Below, piece after piece: positions 1 to 6,805 of a DNA stretch of 14,912 nucleotides (positions are counted from its first letter, which is position 1; every line of letters begins with the position of its first letter). The notes under the pieces are model-generated. The model worked only from the letters and a program-made list of their open reading frames with translations, was not told the DNA's origin and ran no database searches. The translations under genes were made by a program, and so were the position numbers. Origin of the DNA: Deltaproteobacteria bacterium (lineage in GTDB: Bacteria > Desulfobacterota > Syntrophia > Syntrophales > UBA2210); assembly GCA_016934695.1 (NCBI GenBank), contig JAFGSH010000161.1, positions 1 through 14,912 on the forward strand. The letters are read 5' to 3'.

Positions 1-1191
1 ATTTCCATCTTTATCGTTCCGAAATACCTGGTCAATCCGGACGGCTCCCTGGGCGAGCGCAACGACATGTACTGCGCCGGCATCGAGCACAAGATGGGGA
101 TCAAGGGGAACGCCACCTCGTCGCTGGCCTTCGGTGACAACGGCAAGTGCGTCGGCTACCTCCTGGGCGAAGAGCGCCAGGGGATGCCGATCATGTTCCA
201 GCTCATGAATTCGGCCCGCATCCATACGGGCGTTCAGGCCGAGGCTTGTTCCAGCGCTGGCTACATGCACGCCGTCACCTATGCCCGCAACAGGGTTCAG
301 AGTGTTCATATCACCCAATCCATGAACAAGGCCGCCCCGCCTGTCAACATCATCGAGCACCCCGACGTGAAACGGATGCTCCTGTACATGAAGAGCACCG
401 TCGAGGGCATGCGGATGCTCTGCCTCTTCCTCGCCTATCACGAGGACGTCATGCACGCCTCGAAGGACCCCGAGGAGGTGAAGGCGGCAACGGGGATCGT
501 CGAGATCCTGACTCCCATCGTGAAGGCGGGCATCTCCGACGAGGCCTGGCTGGTCACGGCCGAGGCCATCCAGGTGTACGGCGGCTACGGGTACTGTAGT
601 GAATACCCTGTCGAACAGTACGCCCGCGACGTCAAGGTCCTCTCCGTCTATGAAGGGACCAACGCCATTCAGTCCCTCGACCTCCAGATGCGCAAGATTC
701 TCATGAATCCCGAGATGTACAACTACGGACAGCTCAGGAAGTGGATGAACGGTACGATCGACAAGGCCAAGGGCGTGGTGGACGAGAAGTACGTCGCCCC
801 CGTCGTCCGCGGGCTGGAGAAGCTCGACGAGATCATTGAGATGATGAAGGGACAGCTGGGTGAAGGCAAGATCCTGGCCCTGGTCCTCAACGCCACGCCG
901 TTCCAGCAGGCCATGTTCCCGCTGATTATGGCCTGGCTGCATCTGTGGAGTCTGACGATCACAACCCCCAAGGCGAAGGCGCTCCTGGGCGACGCCAAAG
1001 GCGAAGAACGGCAGAAAAAGATCGCGGAGGATGCCGAGGCAGCATACTACAGCGGCAGGATGCTCTCGTCGCAGTTCTACATCGGCGCGGAATTCCCGAA
1101 ATTCTTCGGTCGGGTTGAGTGCATCATGAATAACGAAGGGGCGGCCCTGAAGGTCGATTCGGCGAACTTCACCGGAGCACCTCTGGAGTAA
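1..1191 (+). CDS. Acyl-CoA dehydrogenase, C-terminal part (5' end outside window)
   Basis: FAD-dependent acyl-CoA dehydrogenase, catalysing the first oxidation step of beta-oxidation or of a related acyl-CoA pathway. The frame is open from base 1, so the N-terminal part lies outside the window and 396 residues are visible. The IKGNATSS-like stretch near residue 35 and the FQLMNSAR stretch near 68 belong to the middle beta domain and the first helix of the C-terminal domain. YGGYGY (about 193-198) and VYEGTNAIQ (about 216-224) are the family hallmarks, and Glu218 (bases 652-654) sits where the catalytic base of medium-chain dehydrogenases lies. About 170 further residues follow, containing LGEGKILALVLNATPF and YYSGRMLSSQFYIGAEFPKF. 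They match the extra C-terminal domain of the roughly 600-residue acyl-CoA dehydrogenases. A hairpin at 1217-1246 follows the stop, so it is probably the last gene of its operon. Chain-length specificity cannot be read from the sequence. Confidence 0.93.
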   Translation: MSIFIVPKYLVNPDGSLGERNDMYCAGIEHKMGIKGNATSSLAFGDNGKCVGYLLGEERQGMPIMFQLMNSARIHTGVQAEACSSAGYMHAVTYARNRVQSVHITQSMNKAAPPVNIIEHPDVKRMLLYMKSTVEGMRMLCLFLAYHEDVMHASKDPEEVKAATGIVEILTPIVKAGISDEAWLVTAEAIQVYGGYGYCSEYPVEQYARDVKVLSVYEGTNAIQSLDLQMRKILMNPEMYNYGQLRKWMNGTIDKAKGVVDEKYVAPVVRGLEKLDEIIEMMKGQLGEGKILALVLNATPFQQAMFPLIMAWLHLWSLTITTPKAKALLGDAKGEERQKKIAEDAEAAYYSGRMLSSQFYIGAEFPKFFGRVECIMNNEGAALKVDSANFTGAPLE

Positions 1192-1216
1192 ACCCTCCCT
1201 GAGTACGGAACCACAC

Positions 1217-1246
1217 ATGGCCTCACGCCTTTTGGCGTGGGGCCAT
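1217..1246 (+). terminator. Hairpin after the acyl-CoA dehydrogenase
   Basis: A 13-bp stem (1217-1229 with 1234-1246, one T-G wobble) closes a TTTT loop, 25 bases after the stop codon. The stem is GC-rich, but only a short T tract follows (TTT at 1246-1248). It is a plausible but not canonical rho-independent terminator. Confidence 0.6.
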
Positions 1247-1287
1247 TTCCATCCTGTCGCAGAGGCGTATCCTGAATGGGAGCCAGA

Positions 1288-1366
1288 GGGTTGTGTGAGG
1301 TGAGTCCTTTTATACGACACCTCAGAGGATCAGCGCGAATCATCATTGTGTGATCCGAGGAAACCC
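1288..1366 (+). other. Possible three-way-junction RNA fold in the thiolase leader
   Basis: Three inverted repeats nest without crossing. GGGTT (1288-1292) pairs with AACCC (1362-1366) and encloses two hairpins: TGAGGTG (1296-1302) with CACCTCA (1318-1324), and GGATCA (1327-1332) with TGATCC (1351-1356). This could be a structured leader RNA or chance complementarity. I do not recognise a riboswitch core in it, and the strand is assumed from the downstream gene. Confidence 0.3.
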
Positions 1367-1407
1367 ATTGTCCATACGTTCTCTGTTTGTTCATCAAAAA
1401 TAATTAC

Positions 1408-1436
1408 TTGCATACAAAGATGATTCTTGATAGAAA
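1408..1436 (+). promoter_or_regulatory. Possible sigma-70-type promoter for the thiolase
   Basis: TTGCAT (1408-1413) and TAGAAA (1431-1436) are separated by 17 bases in the AT-rich part of the leader. Matches to consensus are 3/6 and 4/6, so this is only a candidate. It would give a 5' UTR of about 70 bases and leave the folded region at 1288-1366 outside the transcript. Confidence 0.25.
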
Positions 1437-1511
1437 CGCCTGAATTTCGAAAGAAATGGGGCAATTGCATGTGTGAGCAGTAAAACAAAGAAAAACGGGA
1501 GAGAAAAAACT

Positions 1512-2693
1512 ATGAGAGATGTAGTGATTGTAGGTGGTGCCAGAACGGCAATCGGAGATTTTTTGGGGTCGCTTTCCAGTCTCAATGCGGTCCAGTTAGG
1601 AATAATTGCTCTCAGGGGCACACTTGAAAAAATAGGTCTCGACAAGAACCTGATTCAGGAATTAGTCTGCGGCCATGTCAACCAGGCCGGAGCTCCGGGA
1701 AACACCGCGCGCCATATCGCCATGGGCATTGAGCTGCCCGTGGAATCCTTTGCCTTTACCGTACACCAGCAGTGTGCCTCCTCGATGCGCGGCGCCGAAT
1801 TGCTTGCGCAGGAGATCATGCTGGGCAAAGTCGATATCGGAGCGGTCGTCGGTGTGGAGAGCATGAGCAGCGCTCCCTATCTGCTCTTCGGCGCCCGCAA
1901 GGGATATCGTCTCAATGACGGCGAGCAGATCAAGGATAGTCTCATGATCGGTGGTCTGGTGGATGAGCTCCTCGGGTATCACATGGGGATCACGGCGGAC
2001 AACATCGCCGATAAATACAATATTTCCCGCCAGGAACAGGACGAATGGGCGCTCATGAGCCATCAGCGCGCCTGCGCCGCGATCGAGAAGGGGTGGTTCA
2101 AGGATGAAATAATTCCGGTCGAGATCAAGACCCGGAAGGGCACTGCTATCTTCGATAGGGACGAACATCCCCGGGCCGACACGAACATGGAGGCGCTGAG
2201 CAAGCTCAGGCCCGTCTTCAAAAAAGACGGTACGGTCACGGCTGGCAACGCCTCCGGTCTGAATGACGCCGGTTCCTGCCTGATTCTGATGGCCGCCGAA
2301 AAGGCGAAAGAATTAGGGCTTACCCCCATTGCCAGGGTAGTCGCCTCCGCTCCCGGTTCCGTCGAGCCCCGCGTCATGGGGCTGGGTGTCGTTCCGGCAG
2401 TTCAGAACGCACTGAAATTTGCCAATATGACGCTGGATGATGTCGATTATTTCGAGTTGAATGAGGCCTTTGCCGCACAGGTGATCGGCTGCAACCGCGA
2501 GTTCAAGCTCGATGTGGAGAAGATTAATGCCGTCGGTTCCGGTATCAGCATGGGGCACCCCGTCGGCGCGACCGGTGCCCGCCTGATCGTGACCATGATG
2601 GGCGAACTGAAACGCCGTGGCAAGAAATTCGGCTGCGCTTCTCTGTGCGCAAGCGGCGGACCGGGCCACGCGTTTATCATAGAGATGCTGTAA
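1512..2693 (+). CDS. Thiolase (acetyl-CoA acyltransferase/acetyltransferase)
   Basis: A 393-residue biosynthetic or degradative thiolase of normal length, which cleaves 3-ketoacyl-CoA with CoA or condenses two acetyl-CoA. It starts with the typical MRDVVIVGGARTAIGDFLGS. The nucleophile lies in HQQCASSMRGAE (Cys88). NASGLNDAG is at 246-254, NEAF at 317-320, the catalytic His349 in SMGHPVGATGAR, and the proton-shuttling Cys379 in CASGGPGHAF, so all key residues are intact. I chose the ATG at 1512 because GGGAG (1497-1501) precedes it at good spacing and the family start fits. An in-frame GTG at 1473 would add 13 unlikely, lysine-rich residues. It is separated from the acyl-CoA dehydrogenase by a hairpin, so the two beta-oxidation genes are neighbours but probably separate transcripts. 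Substrate range is not determinable here. Confidence 0.93.
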   Translation: MRDVVIVGGARTAIGDFLGSLSSLNAVQLGIIALRGTLEKIGLDKNLIQELVCGHVNQAGAPGNTARHIAMGIELPVESFAFTVHQQCASSMRGAELLAQEIMLGKVDIGAVVGVESMSSAPYLLFGARKGYRLNDGEQIKDSLMIGGLVDELLGYHMGITADNIADKYNISRQEQDEWALMSHQRACAAIEKGWFKDEIIPVEIKTRKGTAIFDRDEHPRADTNMEALSKLRPVFKKDGTVTAGNASGLNDAGSCLILMAAEKAKELGLTPIARVVASAPGSVEPRVMGLGVVPAVQNALKFANMTLDDVDYFELNEAFAAQVIGCNREFKLDVEKINAVGSGISMGHPVGATGARLIVTMMGELKRRGKKFGCASLCASGGPGHAFIIEML

Positions 2694-2699
2694 TAAATC

Positions 2700-2737
2700 G
2701 TTTGGGTCGGGCCAATCTCCGTTGGCCCGACCCAAGC
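2700..2737 (+). terminator. Strong hairpin terminator after the thiolase
   Basis: A perfect 14-bp inverted repeat (2702-2715 with 2722-2735), extendable by two more pairs including one wobble, closes a 6-base loop just after the tandem TAA TAA region. A seven-T run follows at 2750-2756, about 12 bases beyond the stem. The hairpin lies between convergent genes and could also stall transcription from the PilZ gene, but no T tract follows on that strand. Confidence 0.75.
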
Positions 2738-2808
2738 AGTATCATATTGTTTTTTTCTGTTATTCTGACACGCGGCGTGAAACATGGGAGAGGTCAAATG
2801 CGCCCCTC

Positions 2809-3327
2809 TTATTCGGTTTCCAATCTGGCCCGCAGCCACTGTCTCTCGATTTCCTTATATATGTTAACAAGGGTTTCTGGAGGGTTCAGTTCCCCCTCTC
2901 TCAACGATTCCAGAAACAGAATGCCGTACTGGTTGTCATCTCTCCGGCGGACAAGACCCGTAAGTGTCGCGATCTTATCGTTTAATCGAAGTTCTATGCT
3001 GAGTGTGGTATCAACCGGTATGTCTACCCCCTCTGATCGGGAGAATTCGATCAAGATCCCTGCCAGACTGAGGTCCACAGGAGTTGCCGACCAGCTCTTT
3101 CCCTTCAGCGCAAACCTGACCATAAGACCGGCCGAAGAGGGAACAGCGACTCGAAATGCTCTTCGTCGTGCTATTGCATTCTGATTCAGCGAACTCAGGA
3201 AGTCGATAAGTTCATCTATTGCGCTGGTTGGCAGGGTAACAGGAACATCCGGCTTATCTTCGCGCAGAAAAGTTACAGAACTACCGTCCAAAAAAATCTT
3301 GATGTTTTGTATCGTGATCTCCGGCAT
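2809..3327 (-). CDS. PilZ-domain protein (predicted c-di-GMP receptor)
   Basis: A 172-residue soluble protein without signal peptide or membrane segment. Residues 1-50 form a short N-terminal region containing IQNIKIFLDGSSVTF. The PilZ signature follows: RRRAFRV at 54-60 gives the RxxxR element (Arg55 and Arg59), and DLSLAG at 85-90 gives the D/NxSxxG element. Both c-di-GMP-contacting motifs are intact, so binding is likely. A stand-alone PilZ protein usually relays c-di-GMP level to motility, exopolysaccharide or other surface functions through a partner protein; which partner cannot be told here. The ATG is preceded by a strong GGAGGGGG ribosome binding site about 5 bases upstream. It converges with the thiolase and stands alone, so context gives little help. 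Confidence 0.88.
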   Translation of the reverse strand: MPEITIQNIKIFLDGSSVTFLREDKPDVPVTLPTSAIDELIDFLSSLNQNAIARRRAFRVAVPSSAGLMVRFALKGKSWSATPVDLSLAGILIEFSRSEGVDIPVDTTLSIELRLNDKIATLTGLVRRRDDNQYGILFLESLREGELNPPETLVNIYKEIERQWLRARLETE

Positions 3328-3738
3328 CGGTTCCCCCTCCCGATATCAGATAATTTCCCCCGTTTTTCTTTTCCCCAAAACCGGAAGACCCCCCGGTTAA
3401 AATTTTATATCTGATCCCGAAATGCAAAGAACAAAGGGCCTTGGATCGCAAGTGGAGTTTTACAAGAAACGTATCGGTTTGTTTGGCTCAATCTTTAGGT
3501 GTGACATTTTTTTGTCGTTCCGGCAGATGAGAGGTCTTATAAGCGGCCGGGATGATCCAAGAAACCTCTCATAATTAATATGTGCTTGAGAGTGCGCAGA
3601 CTACGGATATTGACGTCTCCCAAGGGCGGAACAGGAGATGGCGTCTCGTCCCGGGGGACAGTGTCCGAAAGAGTTCTTACTTTCCGTAATTCTTCGTCAG
3701 TCGTCTGAGGAGATACCGTTCGGCCGATCAGCCGTTAT
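3328..3738. other. 411-bp gap between the PilZ gene and the WXXGXW lipoprotein gene
   Basis: I find no gene on either strand. The right part should hold the end of the lipoprotein transcript and the left part the PilZ promoter, but neither a good terminator nor a clear -35/-10 pair stands out. The only structure seen is a 9-bp inverted repeat, ATGAGAGGT (3527-3535) and ACCTCTCAT (3564-3572), separated by 28 bases. Confidence 0.6.
3527..3572. repeat. 9-bp inverted repeat in the 411-bp gap
   Basis: ATGAGAGGT at 3527-3535 is exactly complementary to ACCTCTCAT at 3564-3572, with a 28-base spacer that contains a GC-rich core. It could be a weak hairpin at the end of the upstream minus-strand transcript or an operator pair. 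No T tract follows on either strand. Confidence 0.4.
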
Positions 3739-3987
3739 TTAGCGCCAGTGACCGTCAATCCAATGTCCTTTGGGTCCGTAATGGCCCGGAACCCAGACGG
3801 CCCCCGGCCGGGGGGATGGCAAGTTTTTCCAGTGACCCTTCACGTGGACCCCCGCAGGGGTTTTATGCGGTTTTACCCAGACATACCCCGGTCCCGGCTT
3901 GGGAGGTCTGATATAGCACGAGGTTGCTAAAAACGCGGGTATGACCGCGAAGCACACGAAAAAGGCGATCCTTGATTTTCTGAACAT
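3739..3987 (-). CDS. Small WXXGXW-repeat lipoprotein
   Basis: An 82-residue exported protein. Residues 1-23 form a basic then hydrophobic signal peptide ending in ATSC, so Cys24 is a plausible lipidation site, although the lipobox is not ideal because Ala is at -3. The mature part is rich in Pro, Gly, His and Trp: PGPGYVWVKPH (31-41), PGAVWVPGHY (61-70), and GHW at 51-53, 74-76 and 79-81. WVPGHY and WIDGHW fit the WXXGXW repeat pattern of small envelope proteins of unknown function. I chose the ATG at 3987 because AAGGAG lies 6 bases upstream; a GTG at 4020 would add 11 residues before the signal peptide. It starts 39 bases after the VWA gene ends on the same strand, so the two are probably cotranscribed and may act together in the envelope. 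Function is unknown. Confidence 0.82.
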   Translation of the reverse strand: MFRKSRIAFFVCFAVIPAFLATSCYIRPPKPGPGYVWVKPHKTPAGVHVKGHWKNLPSPRPGAVWVPGHYGPKGHWIDGHWR

Positions 3988-4026
3988 CCTGTTCTCCTTG
4001 ATACATGGTTTACATTGCACCGGACC

Positions 4027-5484
4027 TTACAGCCCCGAGTCGAACATCAGCAGGTCTCCTTTGGAGATTGATAGCCCTTCGCCCACAGGCAGGGGTTCTT
4101 CCATGCCCTTGAGGAGGACGGAGAGATCGTATGTCCCGGGGGGTACCGCAAAAACCTTCCAGAGTGGGTAGTCGTTGTCCCATCTCCTCCGCACCTGCAG
4201 AGCGGGTGTCTCTTTCCCGGTCGGAACGAGATTCCAGCCCTGTACATTGACGTCCTTCCCCGTCGGTTTCTGCAGTCCGATCCCGGAATCGATCGTGACA
4301 GCCGATTCCTGCCCGGCTTCTATCGCGATGTCGTATGCGATAAACGTCGGACCGGGGCTCCTCGAATAGGTGAAAGAGAGCGAATACACGCCTTTGGGGA
4401 GCGGTTTCGGCTTGAAGAGGTAATAACCATTCCCGTGGTGGAGGAGGGTCAGGAGGGGATCGGTTGCCTCCTTCCGGTAGATATTGACGGCATCGACAGG
4501 GATCTCCTTCAGTGCGTCAGCGATGTTGAAGGTCATGACACCCAGTTCCAGCGTGGCGGTCTCTCCCCCCGTAACGGTGACAGTTCCGAAGGATACCTCC
4601 GTGGGATCCTGGTAATTGGGATTGACGAAGGCGGCGACGATCTCATAATCCCCGGCGAGGAGGGGATGCGTCGAATCCTCGGAAGGACCCTCGATGGTCT
4701 TGATCACCTTGCCGTCCTTCGTGCGGATCACCTTGAAGGCATGCATGCTGACCGTCCCGGCCTTGGGGAGCTTGATGGTGAGTTTGCCCAGTTTTGAGGT
4801 TGCCTTTTTCTTTGTTGCCTTTGCCTTTTCCACCTTGACGGCGACTTCTTTCTTCACCACTTCGAGGGCCGCAAGGAGGCCATCGGCGTTTTCCGCCCCG
4901 AAGTACTGGCCATCCCCCGCCTCCGCCATGCATGTCAGTTGTTCCTTTTCTTCGGGCTTCACGCCGAAACCCACGACATGGAGGATGAACTTGATACCGG
5001 AATTTTTCAGAGACCGGACCACCCCGCACGGATCTTTGTCACAGGTCTCCTTACCGTCACTAACCAGGACGATCGTCGTCTCACCCTCCTTCGTTTTCAG
5101 GGTGTCGGCAACCATCTTGATGGAGGTTGCCATGGGGGTCATCCCCTTGGGATTGACCTTCATGATACGATCCAGGAGTGCCTCTCTGCTCTCGCTGCCT
5201 GCCGGGACGAGGATCTCAACGTCGTTACAGTCTCCCTTGCGGTTATGCCCGTATGCGGTCAAGCCGAGCTTGACCTCCGAGGGAAGAGAGGGGACCACCT
5301 GTTCAAAGACACTCCTGGCGGCCTCGATCTTGGTCTGTCCGTCGCACGGCCCCCACATACTCCCGGACGCATCAAGGATAAACATCACCTCGGGAAATGT
5401 TTCGGCATGCCCCCCGGCGGGGAGGAGAATCATGCAGGTTACAAGGAAGAATGCGGGTATCAGTGTCTTGAATAGTTTTCTCAT
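4027..5484 (-). CDS. Exported VWA-domain protein with three C-terminal beta-rich repeats
   Basis: A 485-residue protein with a signal peptide at about 1-27 (cleavage near GGHA|E) and therefore periplasmic or surface-located. A von Willebrand factor A domain spans about 32-210. Its metal-ion-dependent adhesion site is complete: DASGS (Asp38, Ser40, Ser42), Thr115 in GMTPMATS, and Asp143 in LVSDGKETC. The mature protein has five cysteines (47, 86, 148, 153, 185), four of which could form disulfides. A lysine-rich linker (211-237) leads to three similar beta-rich units at about 233-317, 318-404 and 412-485. Each has a [AP]xGxY turn (AGDY, KGVY, PGTY) and ends in a short strand such as TLELG or MFDSG. 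The ATG at 5484 has GAGGAG 7 bases upstream; an upstream ATG at 5526 lacks this. It probably binds a protein or polysaccharide; its partner is unknown. Confidence 0.87.
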   Translation of the reverse strand: MRKLFKTLIPAFFLVTCMILLPAGGHAETFPEVMFILDASGSMWGPCDGQTKIEAARSVFEQVVPSLPSEVKLGLTAYGHNRKGDCNDVEILVPAGSESREALLDRIMKVNPKGMTPMATSIKMVADTLKTKEGETTIVLVSDGKETCDKDPCGVVRSLKNSGIKFILHVVGFGVKPEEKEQLTCMAEAGDGQYFGAENADGLLAALEVVKKEVAVKVEKAKATKKKATSKLGKLTIKLPKAGTVSMHAFKVIRTKDGKVIKTIEGPSEDSTHPLLAGDYEIVAAFVNPNYQDPTEVSFGTVTVTGGETATLELGVMTFNIADALKEIPVDAVNIYRKEATDPLLTLLHHGNGYYLFKPKPLPKGVYSLSFTYSRSPGPTFIAYDIAIEAGQESAVTIDSGIGLQKPTGKDVNVQGWNLVPTGKETPALQVRRRWDNDYPLWKVFAVPPGTYDLSVLLKGMEEPLPVGEGLSISKGDLLMFDSGL

Positions 5485-5602
5485 GGTGTGCTCCTCGGGT
5501 GTTGACTCACATATCGGTTGGTTCATGGAGTTCTTTAACGATATATGATGCCATCGTCATGACATTGTGTGAAGAGAGAAATTCGGGCTCAAGGGCCTTC
5601 CC

Positions 5603-6805
5603 TCACGTGGCTTCCTGGCCGGTTCCACTCAGGGACTCTCTCAGGATCTCGGAGGGATCACGAGCTGAAATCCCTGAAAAATAAGAAAGCTGCATCTTGC
5701 ACGCCCCGCAGTCCGTCATCAGGATATCCGGTTTGACGGCCCGGATTGCCCGTGCCGCATCAGCCCCCAGTCTCGTTGACGTCCCTTCATTCTTCCGTTT
5801 AAATCCGTAGCTTCCGGCAAGTCCGCAACAGTTGTCCTCAAGGATGTGAATCTCAAGACCGGGGATCCGCTCAAGGAGCCGGGCCGCCGGATAGCCGATC
5901 CCCAGCGCGCGGAGGTGGCAGGGGATGTGATAGGCCACTCGTCGGTGGAGGGGAGCAAACTGCGGGTTGATGGATTCCTCGTCGAGCAACTTCAGGATGT
6001 ATTCGTGGAGGTTATAGGTATTTTCGGCGACCTTTTTGCCGTCAGGCACGTCGAGAATCCCCGGGTAATCCTGAATCAGGGAGAGACCGCATGACGTACA
6101 GGTGTAGATCACGTCATATCCCTTGTCGATATATCCCGCGAGGATGCGGGAATTTTTCCGGGCAAAGGTGCGGGCGGTTTTCAGGTCTCCGTTACCCAGG
6201 GCGGGGAGGCCGCAGCAGACCTGTCGTGGAATCACGACCCGGACACCGAGCGACGCGAGGAGGTCGCGCACCCCCCGGCCGATATCGGGGCGGTTGTAGT
6301 TGATAAAGCAGCCGTGGAAGTAAACAACCTTCCGGCGGCTCCTCCGGGGTCCTTTCCATCGCCAGCTCCTGCTCATGGAATGAACGGAATAGCGGGGGAA
6401 CGGGACGGCGGTCGAGAGGCCGAAAACGGGAAGCACCCGTTTGACGAATCCTCTCGGTGTGAGGAGATTGACCACGGGGGCGAACAGTGAGTTGAGGACT
6501 CCCATCCAGTAGTTGTTGGCAAAGAGATGCTGGGAGAGCGTCCTAAAATGTCCCTCTCCGTATCGGGTCTGTTCCCGGAGAATGATTTCGGCCGGGCTGA
6601 CCCCGTAGGGGCAGGCCACTTCGCATCGTTTGCACTGACTGCAGAGGCGCACCCACCGATCAATGGATTCCTCGTCGTCCGAGCGGAATCGCTCGGCGTC
6701 CGGGCCGGACTGCTTGGGTCCGGGGAAGGCCGGATTCACTTTCAAAACGGGACAGTTTGCCACGCAGATGGTGCATCGGATGCAGTGTTGGTAATCGACG
6801 TTCAC
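5603..6805 (-). CDS. glpC: Anaerobic glycerol-3-phosphate dehydrogenase, iron-sulfur subunit C
   Basis: A 400-residue subunit that anchors GlpAB to the membrane and passes electrons from glycerol-3-phosphate to the quinone pool. Two ferredoxin-like [4Fe-4S] motifs are complete: Cys8, 11, 14, 18 and Cys55, 58, 61, 65. Two CCG domains of the heterodisulfide-reductase type follow: Cys166, CCG at 197-199 and CxxC at 236-239; then Cys296, CCG at 326-328 and CxxC at 366-369. Length is close to the E. coli subunit (about 396 residues). Translation starts at a GTG whose last two bases overlap the glpB stop (GTGA), which implies translational coupling. A G-rich stretch upstream can act as ribosome binding site. 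No long hydrophobic helix is obvious, as in other GlpC proteins. The order glpABC makes the assignment firm. Confidence 0.94.
   Translation of the reverse strand: MNVDYQHCIRCTICVANCPVLKVNPAFPGPKQSGPDAERFRSDDEESIDRWVRLCSQCKRCEVACPYGVSPAEIILREQTRYGEGHFRTLSQHLFANNYWMGVLNSLFAPVVNLLTPRGFVKRVLPVFGLSTAVPFPRYSVHSMSRSWRWKGPRRSRRKVVYFHGCFINYNRPDIGRGVRDLLASLGVRVVIPRQVCCGLPALGNGDLKTARTFARKNSRILAGYIDKGYDVIYTCTSCGLSLIQDYPGILDVPDGKKVAENTYNLHEYILKLLDEESINPQFAPLHRRVAYHIPCHLRALGIGYPAARLLERIPGLEIHILEDNCCGLAGSYGFKRKNEGTSTRLGADAARAIRAVKPDILMTDCGACKMQLSYFSGISARDPSEILRESLSGTGQEAT

Larger units (their letters stand above)
1192..1511. other. 320-bp intergenic region before the thiolase
   Basis: No convincing gene is present. 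The region holds the hairpin at 1217-1246, a cluster of three nested or adjacent inverted repeats at 1288-1366 (reported separately), an AT-rich stretch from about 1390 with a possible promoter, and the thiolase ribosome binding site GGGAG at 1497-1501. Confidence 0.7.

Noticed and set aside
1288..1366. tRNA or c-di-GMP riboswitch in the thiolase leader
   Set aside because: The length is tRNA-like, but there is no T-loop GTTCRA motif or cloverleaf stem pattern. The GEMM core motifs are also absent.
1473..1511. GTG start adding 13 residues to the thiolase
   Set aside because: The ATG at 1512 has a good ribosome binding site and begins exactly where thiolases usually start.
2645..3184. A 179-residue plus-strand frame across the thiolase end and the PilZ gene
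   Set aside because: It crosses a strong terminator hairpin, overlaps a PilZ gene with intact motifs, and contains no recognisable domain.
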